A DNA stretch of 64,000 nucleotides from the NCBI GenBank assembly GCA_963693085.1, contig OY856409.1, forward strand, positions 1,533,847,372 to 1,533,911,371. Direction: 5' to 3'. Under the pieces are notes generated by a model that was given only the letters and a program-made list of their open reading frames with translations, ran no database searches and was not told the origin of the DNA. The position numbers were made by a program, and so were the translations under genes. Shown in pieces: positions 1 through 10,700 of this stretch (position 1 is its first letter; each line of letters starts with the position of its first letter). Source of the DNA: Alisma plantago-aquatica (taxonomy: Eukaryota > Streptophyta > Magnoliopsida > Alismatales > Alismataceae).

Positions 1-75
1 GATATGGTTTGTACTTTTTAGCATGCCTCTAGATATGTTTTATGAAAAATATGTGCTTTTTATACAGTAGTTTTG

Positions 76-176
76 TCGGCCGAGTTTTGTCCTATCCAAA
101 ACTCGACCGATAGGCACCAATGGGTGTTGCCAACAGCTGCGATCGGCCGAGTTGCCAATACACAGAACTCGACCGA
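76..176. repeat. Two internal TCGGCCGA-type inverted repeat pairs
   Basis: TCGGCCGA at 76-83 faces TCGACCGA at 103-110, and TCGGCCGA at 143-150 faces TCGACCGA at 169-176. Each core is extended by GTTTTG/CAAAAC-like or GTT/AAC-like bases, giving potential hairpins. The same core motif forms the six-pair block in the LTR. Copies lie at 5478-5578, 14705-14805, 20107-20207 and 25509-25609; the copy of unit 3 falls inside the sequence gap. Confidence 0.85.
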
Positions 177-1574
177 AAACACTGTTCACAGAGTATACAG
201 TTGGCTTATTGAATGAGAATTTCCCTCTCAACTAGATTTTCTCAACCAATAGCCTTATTCTTTGGCACTCCATTTGGTACCTTTATATATGCATATTGCC
301 ATGTTCTAAATTGCCTATCTTGCCTACAACTCTATCTCTCTAATTGCTCTAAATTGGTATATCTATATGTTGCAATTACTTGCTTTGAGTTGTTTTGCAG
401 GTTTTGATGATGATCTCTTTGGATCTCTTAGTTGTGTCTAAAATCGCTTCCGTTGTGCTCTAACTTGCTACATCTATCTAGGTGTATATCTTGTTTTGAT
501 ACAACCTTGAGGTTCTTAGGGGTAATCATCTTATGGTAAGGATGCATATCTAGTGAGTTATATCCTTTCATGCTTCTTAAATTTGCATATCTCTTTGTTT
601 GGATATATCTCTACATCTACTCATAGCTTGCTTTATCTTGTGTACCTTTTGGTATCTCTTGCTATGATCTAGATCCTACTAGTAGTCCTAACTTGTGATA
701 TCATCTACTAGTAGTTCGCATACATGTAGTTCTAACCCTATCAATAAGTGGTATATTTGATCATTTATATGTTATGTTTGTATCTTATCTTATACATGCT
801 CAAGATTGTTCCTTGAATTGCATATCTACTATCTTGAGTTGCTTGCATAACATTGTGATGCAGGGTACATAGATCTACATGATATGTAGAAATTGGAGTT
901 TTTGTGGTTTTTTTTTGCAGCTTTTGCTCCAGTTTCAGTTTTTGCTGCAAGTATAGTGCTTTTTATGCAGAAACACCCTTCTGCGCAAGACTCATTGCTT
1001 CGCCATGAGCTCCGATGGTTTTTGGTAAAATTCCATCATCTTGAGGGTCAAAATTGTGATTTATTGTTTCTCTGCAGCACCTTATCTTGCATTTTTGGGT
1101 TGTTCAAGTATATGCTTTAACTTGCTTTTCTTTCTATGCTTGGACAAGCCCCTATCTGCGCTCTTCTACTCTCCTTATATATTTGTGTTATCTCCTTTCT
1201 CTTTAACAAGTGGTGTTTCTTAGTTTCTTCATACCCCCACCTTTTTGAAATGACAAAGGGGGAGAAAGATATGTCTTCTTTTGACAACAGGGAGAAGGCA
1301 TGTCTTACATGAAGCAAAGAAGCGTGTCCATGTAAAGGGGAGAAGACATATATGTGTAGAACATATATGAGTAGAAGACATAGTTTCTATAAATGTTATG
1401 AAAGCTAACCATGCAGGAGAAATAGCATCAATTGAGGGGGAGTATGAGAACTCCATGCGCATCAATTGAGGGGGAGCATATGAGCTCAATCCTATTAAAA
1501 CCCCTAGGTTTCTCCGAAGGTATGATTTTACGTACCAAGCTTTCAATACATTTATGGAATGGTTTGTCATCTTC

Positions 1575-1588
1575 AAAAAGGGGGAGAA
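1575..1588 (+). other. Polypurine tract directly before LTR 1
   Basis: Thirteen of the 14 bases before the TG start of the LTR form the purine run AAAAAGGGGGAGA, the expected primer for plus-strand DNA synthesis. Copies lie at 6977-6990, 10805-10818, 16204-16217, 21606-21619 and 27008-27021. Confidence 0.85.
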
Positions 1589-1590
1589 TG

Positions 1591-1637
1591 TTGACTCAAG
1601 GTCAATTAGGTCAATGTTGACTCACGTCTAAATTGAC
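1591..1637. promoter_or_regulatory. W-box cluster at the LTR 5' end
   Basis: Five TTGAC cores occur in 47 bp: 1591-1595, 1617-1621 and 1633-1637 on the plus strand, and GTCAA at 1601-1605 and 1610-1614 for the minus strand. TTGAC is the core bound by plant WRKY factors, and such clusters in U3 can give stress-responsive element transcription. Binding is inferred only. The cluster is present in all six LTRs. Confidence 0.5.
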
Positions 1638-1950
1638 TAAACCCTTGTTTTGATGATGACTAACCATTCCACATATTGGTGTCTAATGCTTCTACATTGA
1701 GTGATTTCAGATTAGGTTTAGACACACTCCAAATGCCCTAACTTGCGCATATCAAATTGGAGAAAAGACAAGTCAAAATAGCTACAAGTGTGCAATTTGG
1801 GATCTCTATGTATATGACCTTAGAATTGCTTTGTAATCACTTGTAATGATTGTATGACTTGTAATTAAGCTTAGAAAAATTATTGGGACACAAAAATCCA
1901 TCGTTTGTACAGTTTATGAAAATTCCAAAATACCCATAACAGGGATTTTG

Positions 1951-2199
1951 TCGGCCGAATTCCAAACTCGGCCGATCCATATATTCTGGAATTTTCTGGG
2001 CGGTCGGCCGAGTTTCCAACTCAGCCGATCCCTGTTCGGTCGAGTTTCAATGGTAGGAAACTCGGCCGATCCACTGATCGGTCAAGTCTGAAGGTCGACC
2101 GATCGGTCGAGTTTCCCCATGGAAACTCGGCCGACAGTCTATCTCTCAGACTTGTCGCCTAGTGTGTCGGCCGAATTGCCTTTAATGAAACTCGGCCGA
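1951..2199. repeat. Six-pair palindromic hairpin block in U3
   Basis: Twelve variants of TCGGCCGA start at 1951, 1968, 2004, 2021, 2036, 2062, 2078, 2095, 2103, 2127, 2167 and 2192. They form six consecutive inverted pairs with arms extended by GAGTTT/AAACTC-type bases and loops that differ in sequence. The block lies about 140-390 bp upstream of the TATA box. Palindrome-rich LTRs have been described for Sireviruses. Copies lie at 7353-7601, 11181-11429, 16580-16828, 21982-22230 and 27384-27632. Confidence 0.9.
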
Positions 2200-2337
2200 T
2201 CAGACTGTACTGGAATGCAGAAAAAGCAAATCCAACCGTTGGAGACTTTGTTGGGACCCAAAATAGATCCGTTGCAACTTGTAAAACGGCTATTTTTCGT
2301 TCCTAAGTGTTCCCAAAGGCTAAGAGGCATCCCCAAC

Positions 2338-2345
2338 TATAAATA
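2338..2345 (+). promoter_or_regulatory. Probable TATA box of the LTR promoter
   Basis: TATAAATA sits in a C-rich flank in the middle of the LTR and predicts a transcript start near 2370-2380 (U3/R boundary). Equivalent sites are 7740-7747, 11566-11573, 16967-16974, 22369-22376 and 27771-27778. The transcript start is inferred. Confidence 0.7.
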
Positions 2346-2640
2346 GGACCCCTTGGGCTTCATTCCAAGGTTGAGCATTCACTATGAAGGTTCCTATTCT
2401 ATAGTTGAGTGATCCTACAGCCTCCTCTCTCTCTCTAAGCTTAATCACTTGCTACATCCATTAGAGTGAGTAGGAAATCTGTAAGAGAGCTAGTCATATA
2501 TGTATATCTTGTGAGGCTCTCACTTCCACCACCTCCCTTCTATCATTCCTATCTTGAAGATGAAGGTTCTCTCTCTTGTCCAAGAGAGGTGAAGAAGAAC
2601 AAGGGAAGGAGTCCCTTGGTAAAGATCAAGGCCGAAGACT

Positions 2641-2890
2641 TGGAGCTAGAGTGGGTAAGACCTTGGAGAAGGCAGAAGACTCAAGCTCAAGTGGGTAAGA
2701 CCTTGGTGGAAAGCTTCTCCGAGTGAAGGTGAAGTCAAAGGCAGAAGATCCAAGAAGAGTGGGTAATTCCTGCAAGGCCGAAGACTTGTGCAAGAGTGGG
2801 TAAGTCCTTGGAGAAGGCCGAAGACTCTTGCAAAGTGGGTAAGTCCTTGGTAAGGTTGAAGACTCTTTGTATTGGATAGGTAAGTCCTTT
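2641..2890 (+). repeat. About 40-bp minisatellite with repeated GGTAAG splice-donor-like core
   Basis: Units of about 37-41 bp with imperfect spacing begin with GTGGGTAAG or a close variant at 2651, 2691, 2759, 2796 and 2835, with a last GGTAAGT at 2879. Between them lie variants of CCTTGGAGAAGGC and GAAGACT. The block is downstream of the TATA box, so it should sit in the leader RNA. Three cores are exact GGTAAGT donor consensus. The array's right-hand breakpoint falls in this block. Confidence 0.8.
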
Positions 2891-3206
2891 GTTGGTCATG
2901 TGTTGTATGTCTTATTAATGAATATAAGAGTGCAATTGTTTGAAGTCCTAGAGGTTGACCTCTCTAGGCAAGTGGACTGACACACTTCTAGTTTGAAGTG
3001 TGGAACCACTCTAAATACCTTGTCTACATGTGTATGTTCAATCTCTCTTATCCTTGCTATGCATGATTTAGTTGCACTAAAATTACCTATTTAGCAACCT
3101 TATCTTGTCATATAATTTGAAGGTTTAATGAATTTTGTTTAAGTGCTTTCAGCTCTATTCACCCCCCCTCTAGAGCACCTAAGTCACCCATCTAGGATCC
3201 AACAAG

Positions 3207-3218
3207 TGGTATCAGAGC
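3207..3218 (+). other. Primer binding site for initiator Met-tRNA
   Basis: TGGTATCAGAGC is the complement of the plant initiator methionine tRNA 3' end and the usual plant Copia primer site. It lies two bases after the LTR end. Copies are at 8609-8620, 12434-12445, 17836-17847 and 23238-23249. Confidence 0.95.
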
Positions 3219-3255
3219 GGGTCTTCTCCAAGCATACTTCAACAAGTAGGAGAAG

Positions 3256-5127
3256 ATGGGTGACTGCCTAGGAGGGAGACTCTCGACTAGACTTCCAATC
3301 TTTGATGGGAGCAACTTCCTCTATTGGAGAAGAAGACTTCAATTCTTCATCCAAGGATCAAGTCTCGAGATGTGGCAAATGGTGAACAGCCCATACATTC
3401 TACCAAAGACAAACATTGAAGAATGGGATGAAGCCACCTTGATGAAAGCAACCTTGAATGCTAGAGCCATGCACATCCTATATGCCTCCATGACCCCCAC
3501 CGAGTTCAACCGGATTTCCTCTTGTGAGACGGCCTATGAGGTATGGAGAAAGCTTTGCATCACTTATGAAGGGACAGATCAAGTGAAGGAAATCAAAGTC
3601 TACATGCTCAAGGGGCTGCTTGAGAACTTCAAGATGGGAAAGGAGGAGAGTATAGCCAACATGTACTCAAGGATCAACACCATTGTAAATGGTCTTGCTA
3701 TTCTAGGTCATCCTATGTCTAGTGGAGAGATCAACTCAAAGATCCTTAGAACTCTTCCCAAGAGGTGGGAATCCAAGGTGACTTCTATTGAAGAAGCAAG
3801 GTCACTTAAAGACATCCCCATTGAAGATCTCATTGGAAATCTACAAGCACATGAAGCCACACTTGACAAGAGGGAGGAAGTAGAAAGACAAGAGAAGAAA
3901 GAGCTAAAGAGAATGAAGAAGGCTGAAATGAAGGCTCAAATTGAAGCTATCATGGAACAAGTCTCTCCATCCTCTCAAGCTAAAGAAGATGCCATGTACT
4001 CCAAGGGTCGACTCTACAAAGGCAAGTCCTCCTCCATCCGGTGCTTCACATGTGGAAAGAAGGGTCACTACAAGGAAGATTGCCCACAAGGCAAAAAGAC
4101 CCATCTTCACAAGAAGAAATGGCAATCAAGCTCAAGTGGCTCCTCCAACTCAAGCTCAAGTGAAGATTCAAGTGAAGGATCAAGCTCAAGCTCAAGTGAT
4201 GAAGGAGAATGCCATTTTGCTCTTATAGCATCAACAAGTGAAGACTCAAGTGAGGTAAATCTAAACTCTCTAGATAAAGAATCTTTGATTGCTATTATTC
4301 ATGATATGTGTGCCTCTCTTAAGTCTTCTAAAAAGAAAAAGAAAAAGCTTGCTAAAATTGTTGATAATTTGCATATAGAACTAGATGATCTTGAATATGC
4401 TAATTCTTGCTTGCTTATTGATAAAAATGATTGTCTTAGCCAAGCAGACTCTCTTAAACTTGAAAATGCTAGTTTGCTTGATAAGATTAAATTTCTAGAA
4501 GCTCAACCTCTCATGCCTAGTTCAAATGAAGAGCATACTTTAATTGTTGATTCTCTCATGCATGACATTGATGTTCTTAAATCTGAAAACAAGGACAAAG
4601 ATTTTGTTTTGCATGAATTAGAAATAGAAAATGCCTCCTTGCTTGCTAAAATCAATGGGCATGAATCTTGTTCTAGTTATACTAATAAAGAGAATGATGT
4701 TGCTGCTCTTCATATTGATAGAGATTCTTATTTAACTAAAGCTCTTTGCTTAGAAAATGATCTTTTGCATGCTAGAGATAATATCAATAATTTGTCTTCT
4801 ACTATTGCCTCTCTTATGCATGATAATGATAGTTTGAGATCATCTTTGCAAAGATTCTTAGTTGGTAAAAAGAATCTTAATGATATCCTACACCATACTA
4901 CTAAACAAATTGGTAGACATGGTTTAGGATATGATAATAGTCAAGGGAACAACAAAGATAAAGGACCTCCGATATTCCATGGAGAATCCTCTAGTTCCAA
5001 GACTATGGGCACATGCAACTATTGCAATGATTTTGGCCATTATTCTATTTGTTGTCCTTTTAGGAAAGCACCCAAGAGCAATAGGACTTGGGTTGCTAAA
5101 CTAACCCCTCCGGACCCAAAAATATGA
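3256..5127 (+). CDS. gag: Sirevirus-like Copia Gag, unit 1 (623 aa)
   Basis: This is an intact capsid/nucleocapsid polyprotein that should form the cytoplasmic particle packaging element RNA. Residues about 10-200 match the plant Copia gag (UBN2-type) fold, with FDGSNFLYWRRR near 16-27 and ETAYEVW at 91-97. A first CCHC zinc knuckle uses C263, C266, H271 and C276. A Ser-rich acidic stretch covers about 291-334, and Leu/Asp/Glu-rich heptad-like sequence, probably coiled coil, covers about 336-535. A second CCHC motif uses C587, C590, H595 and C600. Long Gags with coiled coil and extra knuckle are typical of Sireviruses. The start is the ATG 38 bp after the primer site. Residue 113 is Ile. No protease or pol follows, so any activity must borrow enzymes from a relative. 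Confidence 0.92.
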   Translation: MGDCLGGRLSTRLPIFDGSNFLYWRRRLQFFIQGSSLEMWQMVNSPYILPKTNIEEWDEATLMKATLNARAMHILYASMTPTEFNRISSCETAYEVWRKLCITYEGTDQVKEIKVYMLKGLLENFKMGKEESIANMYSRINTIVNGLAILGHPMSSGEINSKILRTLPKRWESKVTSIEEARSLKDIPIEDLIGNLQAHEATLDKREEVERQEKKELKRMKKAEMKAQIEAIMEQVSPSSQAKEDAMYSKGRLYKGKSSSIRCFTCGKKGHYKEDCPQGKKTHLHKKKWQSSSSGSSNSSSSEDSSEGSSSSSSDEGECHFALIASTSEDSSEVNLNSLDKESLIAIIHDMCASLKSSKKKKKKLAKIVDNLHIELDDLEYANSCLLIDKNDCLSQADSLKLENASLLDKIKFLEAQPLMPSSNEEHTLIVDSLMHDIDVLKSENKDKDFVLHELEIENASLLAKINGHESCSSYTNKENDVAALHIDRDSYLTKALCLENDLLHARDNINNLSSTIASLMHDNDSLRSSLQRFLVGKKNLNDILHHTTKQIGRHGLGYDNSQGNNKDKGPPIFHGESSSSKTMGTCNYCNDFGHYSICCPFRKAPKSNRTWVAKLTPPDPKI

Positions 5128-6990
5128 TTGGGGACCATTTCATCTTTCTTCTTGTAGGTATCATGGAACAAGTAGAAAGGTGAGATGTGTAGAGGGTGAC
5201 AACAAGTAGAAAAGCAATGGTAAGCACAAAGGTATTGTTTTATTGCTTATAACCTGTTCTAACTTGTTTTTGTCAAGTTAGTATGCACTATACATATGGT
5301 TTTTGAGTCAAAAGTGGCATTTTGTGTTTCTCTTCACACTCTTGCTCAAAAACTGTTTCTAATGCTTCTATAGTGCATTACTAACTTGCTTAGACATGTT
5401 TGGATATGGTTTGTACTTTTTAGCATGCCTCTAGATATGTTTTATGAAAAATATGTGCTTTTTATACAGTAGTTTTGTCGGCCGAGTTTTGTCCTATCCA
5501 AAACTCGACCGATAGGCACCAATGGGTGTTGCCAACAGCTGCGATCGGCCGAGTTGCCAATACACAGAACTCGACCGAAAACACTGTTCACAGAGTATAC
5601 AGTTGGCTTATTGAATGAGAATTTCCCTCTCAACTAGATTTTCTCAACCAATAGCCTTATTCTTTGGCACTCCATTTGGTACCTTTATATATGCATATTG
5701 CCATGTTCTAAATTGCCTATCTTGCCTACAACTCTATCTCTCTAATTGCTCTAAATTGGTATATCTATATGTTGCAATTACTTGCTTTGAGTTGTTTTGC
5801 AGGTTTTGATGATGATCTCTTTGGATCTCTTAGTTGTGTCTAAAATCGCTTCCGTTGTGCTCTAACTTGCTACATCTATCTAGGTGTATATCTTGTTTTG
5901 ATACAACCTTGAGGTTCTTAGGGGTAATCATCTTATGGTAAGGATGCATATCTAGTGAGTTATATCCTTTCATGCTTCTTAAATTTGCATATCTCTTTGT
6001 TTGGATATATCTCTACATCTACTCATAGCTTGCTTTATCTTGTGTACCTTTTGGTATCTCTTGCTATGATCTAGATCCTACTAGTAGTCCTAACTTGTGA
6101 TATCATCTACTAGTAGTTCGCATACATGTAGTTCTAACCCTATCAATAAGTGGTATATTTGATCATTTATATGTTATGTTTGTATCTTATCTTATACATG
6201 CTCAAGATTGTTCCTTGAATTGCATATCTACTATCTTGAGTTGCTTGCATAACATTGTGATGCAGGGTACATAGATCTACATGATATGTAGAAATTGGAG
6301 TTTTTGTGGTTTTTTTTTGCAGCTTTTGCTCCAGTTTCAGTTTTTGCTGCAAGTATAGTGCTTTTTATGCAGAAACACCCTTCTGCGCAAGACTCATTGC
6401 TTCGCCATGAGCTCCGATGGTTTTTGGTAAAATTCCATCATCTTGAGGGTCAAAATTGTGATTTATTGTTTCTCTGCAGCACCTTATCTTGCATTTTTGG
6501 GTTGTTCAAGTATATGCTTTAACTTGCTTTTCTTTCTATGCTTGGACAAGCCCCTATCTGCGCTCTTCTACTCTCCTTATATATTTGTGTTATCTCCTTT
6601 CTCTTTAACAAGTGGTGTTTCTTAGTTTCTTCATACCCCCACCTTTTTGAAATGACAAAGGGGGAGAAAGATATGTCTTCTTTTGACAACAGGGAGAAGG
6701 CATGTCTTACATGAAGCAAAGAAGCGTGTCCATGTAAAGGGGAGAAGACATATATGTGTAGAACATATATGAGTAGAAGACATAGTTTCTATAAATGTTA
6801 TGAAAGCTAACCATGCAGGAGAAATAGCATCAATTGAGGGGGAGTATGAGAACTCCATGCGCATCAATTGAGGGGGAGCATATGAGCTCAATCCTATTAA
6901 AACCCCTAGGTTTCTCCGAAGGTATGATTTTACGTACCAAGCTTTCAATACATTTATGGAATGGTTTGTCATCTTCAAAAAGGGGGAGAA
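5128..6990 (+). mobile_element. Unit 1/2 internal region downstream of gag, without pol
   Basis: This 1,863-bp stretch between the gag stop and the next LTR holds only short ORFs with no recognisable domain. It begins with a T-rich tract ending in GTAG (near 5157), repeats the hairpin pairs at 5478-5578, and ends in GGGGGAG tracts and the polypurine tract at 6977-6990. The missing pol is a clean absence: I see no degenerate RT or integrase motif in any frame. Confidence 0.85.
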
Positions 6991-8606
6991 TGTTGACTCA
7001 AGGTCAATTAGGTCAATGTTGACTCACGTCTAAATTGACTAAACCCTTGTTTTGATGATGACTAACCATTCCACATATTGGTGTCTAATGCTTCTACATT
7101 GAGTGATTTCAGATTAGGTTTAGACACACTCCAAATGCCCTAACTTGCGCATATCAAATTGGAGAAAAGACAAGTCAAAATAGCTACAAGTGTGCAATTT
7201 GGGATCTCTATGTATATGACCTTAGAATTGCTTTGTAATCACTTGTAATGATTGTATGACTTGTAATTAAGCTTAGAAAAATTATTGGGACACAAAAATC
7301 CATCGTTTGTACAGTTTATGAAAATTCCAAAATACCCATAACAGGGATTTTGTCGGCCGAATTCCAAACTCGGCCGATCCATATATTCTGGAATTTTCTG
7401 GGCGGTCGGCCGAGTTTCCAACTCAGCCGATCCCTGTTCGGTCGAGTTTCAATGGTAGGAAACTCGGCCGATCCACTGATCGGTCAAGTCTGAAGGTCGA
7501 CCGATCGGTCGAGTTTCCCCATGGAAACTCGGCCGACAGTCTATCTCTCAGACTTGTCGCCTAGTGTGTCGGCCGAATTGCCTTTAATGAAACTCGGCCG
7601 ATCAGACTGTACTGGAATGCAGAAAAAGCAAATCCAACCGTTGGAGACTTTGTTGGGACCCAAAATAGATCCGTTGCAACTTGTAAAACGGCTATTTTTC
7701 GTTCCTAAGTGTTCCCAAAGGCTAAGAGGCATCCCCAACTATAAATAGGACCCCTTGGGCTTCATTCCAAGGTTGAGCATTCACTATGAAGGTTCCTATT
7801 CTATAGTTGAGTGATCCTACAGCCTCCTCTCTCTCTCTAAGCTTAATCACTTGCTACATCCATTAGAGTGAGTAGGAAATCTGTAAGAGAGCTAGTCATA
7901 TATGTATATCTTGTGAGGCTCTCACTTCCACCACCTCCCTTCTATCATTCCTATCTTGAAGATGAAGGTTCTCTCTCTTGTCCAAGAGAGGTGAAGAAGA
8001 ACAAGGGAAGGAGTCCCTTGGTAAAGATCAAGGCCGAAGACTTGGAGCTAGAGTGGGTAAGACCTTGGAGAAGGCAGAAGACTCAAGCTCAAGTGGGTAA
8101 GACCTTGGTGGAAAGCTTCTCCGAGTGAAGGTGAAGTCAAAGGCAGAAGATCCAAGAAGAGTGGGTAATTCCTGCAAGGCCGAAGACTTGTGCAAGAGTG
8201 GGTAAGTCCTTGGAGAAGGCCGAAGACTCTTGCAAAGTGGGTAAGTCCTTGGTAAGGTTGAAGACTCTTTGTATTGGATAGGTAAGTCCTTTGTTGGTCA
8301 TGTGTTGTATGTCTTATTAATGAATATAAGAGTGCAATTGTTTGAAGTCCTAGAGGTTGACCTCTCTAGGCAAGTGGACTGACACACTTCTAGTTTGAAG
8401 TGTGGAACCACTCTAAATACCTTGTCTACATGTGTATGTTCAATCTCTCTTATCCTTGCTATGCATGATTTAGTTGCACTAAAATTACCTATTTAGCAAC
8501 CTTATCTTGTCATATAATTTGAAGGTTTAATGAATTTTGTTTAAGTGCTTTCAGCTCTATTCACCCCCCCTCTAGAGCACCTAAGTCACCCATCTAGGAT
8601 CCAACA
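6991..8606 (+). repeat. Copia LTR 2 of the array
   Basis: Same 1,616-bp length as LTR 1, and identical by eye. It is bounded by the polypurine tract at 6977-6990 and the primer site at 8609-8620. It joins units 1 and 2 without a target duplication. Confidence 0.92.
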
Positions 8607-8657
8607 AGTGGTATCAGAGCGGGTCTTCTCCAAGCATACTTCAACAAGTAGGAGAAG

Positions 8658-10500
8658 ATGGGTGACTGCCTAGGAGGGAGACTCTCGACTAGACTTCCAA
8701 TCTTTGATGGGAGCAACTTCCTCTATTGGAGAAGAAGACTTCAATTCTTCATCCAAGGATCAAGTCTCGAGATGTGGCAAATGGTGAACAGCCCATACAT
8801 TCTACCAAAGACAAACATTGAAGAATGGGATGAAGCCACCTTGATGAAAGCAACCTTGAATGCTAGAGCCATGCACATCCTATATGCCTCCATGACCCCC
8901 ACCGAGTTCAACCGGATTTCCTCTTGTGAGACGGCCTATGAGGTATGGAGAAAGCTTTGCATCACTTATGAAGGGACAGATCAAGTGAAGGAAATCAAAG
9001 TCTACATGCTCAAGGGGCTGCTTGAGAACTTCAAGATGGGAAAGGAGGAGAGTATAGCCAACATGTACTCAAGGATCAACACCATTGTAAATGGTCTTGC
9101 TATTCTAGGTCATCCTATGTCTAGTGGAGAGATCAACTCAAAGATCCTTAGAACTCTTCCCAAGAGGTGGGAATCCAAGGTGACTTCTATTGAAGAAGCA
9201 AGGTCACTTAAAGACATCCCCATTGAAGATCTCATTGGAAATCTACAAGCACATGAAGCCACACTTGACAAGAGGGAGGAAGTAGAAAGACAAGAGAAGA
9301 AAGAGCTAAAGAGAATGAAGAAGGCTGAAATGAAGGCTCAAATTGAAGCTATCATGGAACAAGTCTCTCCATCCTCTCAAGCTAAAGAAGATGCCATGTA
9401 CTCCAAGGGTCGACTCTACAAAGGCAAGTCCTCCTCCATCCGGTGCTTCACATGTGGAAAGAAGGGTCACTACAAGGAAGATTGCCCACAAGGCAAAAAG
9501 ACCCATCTTCACAAGAAGAAATGGCAATCAAGCTCAAGTGGCTCCTCCAACTCAAGCTCAAGTGAAGATTCAAGTGAAGGATCAAGCTCAAGCTCAAGTG
9601 ATGAAGGAGAATGCCATTTTGCTCTTATAGCATCAACAAGTGAAGACTCAAGTGAGGTAAATCTAAACTCTCTAGATAAAGAATCTTTGATTGCTATTAT
9701 TCATGATATGTGTGCCTCTCTTAAGTCTTCTAAAAAGAAAAAGAAAAAGCTTGCTAAAATTGTTGATAATTTGCATATAGAACTAGATGATCTTGAATAT
9801 GCTAATTCTTGCTTGCTTATTGATAAAAATGATTGTCTTAGCCAAGCAGACTCTCTTAAACTTGAAAATGCTAGTTTGCTTGATAAGATTAAATTTCTAG
9901 AAGCTCAACCTCTCATGCCTAGTTCAAATGAAGAGCATACTTTAATTGTTGATTCTCTCATGCATGACATTGATGTTCTTAAATCTGAAAACAAGGACAA
10001 AGATTTTGTTTTGCATGAATTAGAAATAGAAAATGCCTCCTTGCTTGCTAAAATCAATGGGCATGAATCTTGTTCTAGTTATACTAATAAAGAGAATGAT
10101 GTTGCTGCTCTTCATATTGATAGAGATTCTTATTTAACTAAAGCTCTTTGCTTAGAAAATGATCTTTTGCATGCTAGAGATAATATCAATAATTTGTCTT
10201 CTACTATTGCCTCTCTTATGCATGATAATGATAGTTTGAGATCATCTTTGCAAAGATTCTTAGTTGGTAAAAAGAATCTTAATGATATCCTACACCATAC
10301 TACTAAACAAATTGGTAGACATGGTTTAGGATATGATAATAGTCAAGGGAACAACAAAGATAAAGGACCTCCGATATTCCATGGAGAATCCTCTAGTTCC
10401 AAGACTATGGGCACATGCAACTATTGCAATGATTTTGGCCATTATTCTATTTGTTGTCCTTTTAGGAAAGCACCCAAGAGCAATAGGACTTGGGTTGCTA
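8658..10500 (+). CDS. gag: Gag of unit 2, 3' end lost in the sequence gap
   Basis: Identical to the unit 1 Gag through codon 614 (it also has Ile at 113), then interrupted by Ns immediately after the second zinc knuckle region. Only the last nine codons plus the stop are missing, so the gene is probably intact in the genome. The reading frame that continues across the Ns into non-coding 3' sequence is an artefact of the arbitrary gap length. Confidence 0.88.
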
Positions 10501-10700
10501 NNNNNNNNNNNNNNNNNNNNNNNNNNNNNNNNNNNNNNNNNNNNNNNNNNNNNNNNNNNNNNNNNNNNNNNNNNNNNNNNNNNNNNNNNNNNNNNNNNNN
10601 NNNNNNNNNNNNNNNNNNNNNNNNNNNNNNNNNNNNNNNNNNNNNNNNNNNNNNNNNNNNNNNNNNNNNNNNNNNNNNNNNNNNNNNNNNNNNNNNNNNN
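10501..10700. other. Assembly gap (200 N), length arbitrary
   Basis: The left flank equals unit position 5098 and the right flank equals 1470 of the next unit (6872 on the unit 2 scale). A single missing unit segment would therefore be 1,773 bp, or that plus any multiple of 5,402. The 200 Ns under-represent the gap, and the number of repeat units is unknown. Confidence 0.9.

Larger units (their letters stand above)
1..1588 (+). mobile_element. 3' internal non-coding part of array unit 1 (cut by window edge)
   Basis: This corresponds to the second half of the internal region of the 5,402-bp unit. It has no ORF above about 115 codons and nothing resembling protease, integrase, RT or RNase H. 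It is T-rich, holds two TCGGCCGA/TCGACCGA inverted pairs (76-176), and contains intron-acceptor-like tracts (T-rich run followed by GCAG near 402, 920 and 1077). Several GGGGGAG polypurine tracts (near 1258, 1435, 1470 and 1580) precede the LTR. Multiple polypurine tracts upstream of the 3' LTR are reported for Sireviruses, which fits the lineage call. The origin of the remaining sequence is unknown. Confidence 0.8.
1589..3204 (+). repeat. Copia (Sirevirus-like) LTR 1 of the array
   Basis: The 1,616-bp LTR starts TGTTG and ends CAACA, a 5-bp terminal inverted repeat. A polypurine tract lies immediately upstream and a Met-tRNA primer site two bases downstream, so both ends are fixed by independent signals. 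Within it are a W-box cluster (1591-1637), six palindromic pairs (1951-2199), a TATA box (2338-2345) and a 40-bp minisatellite (about 2641-2890). It acts as 3' LTR of the unit to its left and 5' LTR of the unit to its right. Confidence 0.92.

Noticed and set aside
213..1320. Captured host gene with introns in the array's internal 3' region
   Set aside because: Acceptor-like tracts exist, but no exon-like coding segment or known domain links them. I list it as unexplained non-coding DNA instead.
1951..2199. CRISPR-like array
   Set aside because: Repeats are 8-bp alternating inverted cores with unequal spacing in plant LTR DNA. There are no direct repeats of CRISPR length and no cas genes.
2466..2726. 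86-codon ORF in every LTR
   Set aside because: It lies across the leader and minisatellite, shows no domain, and is identical only because the LTRs are identical.
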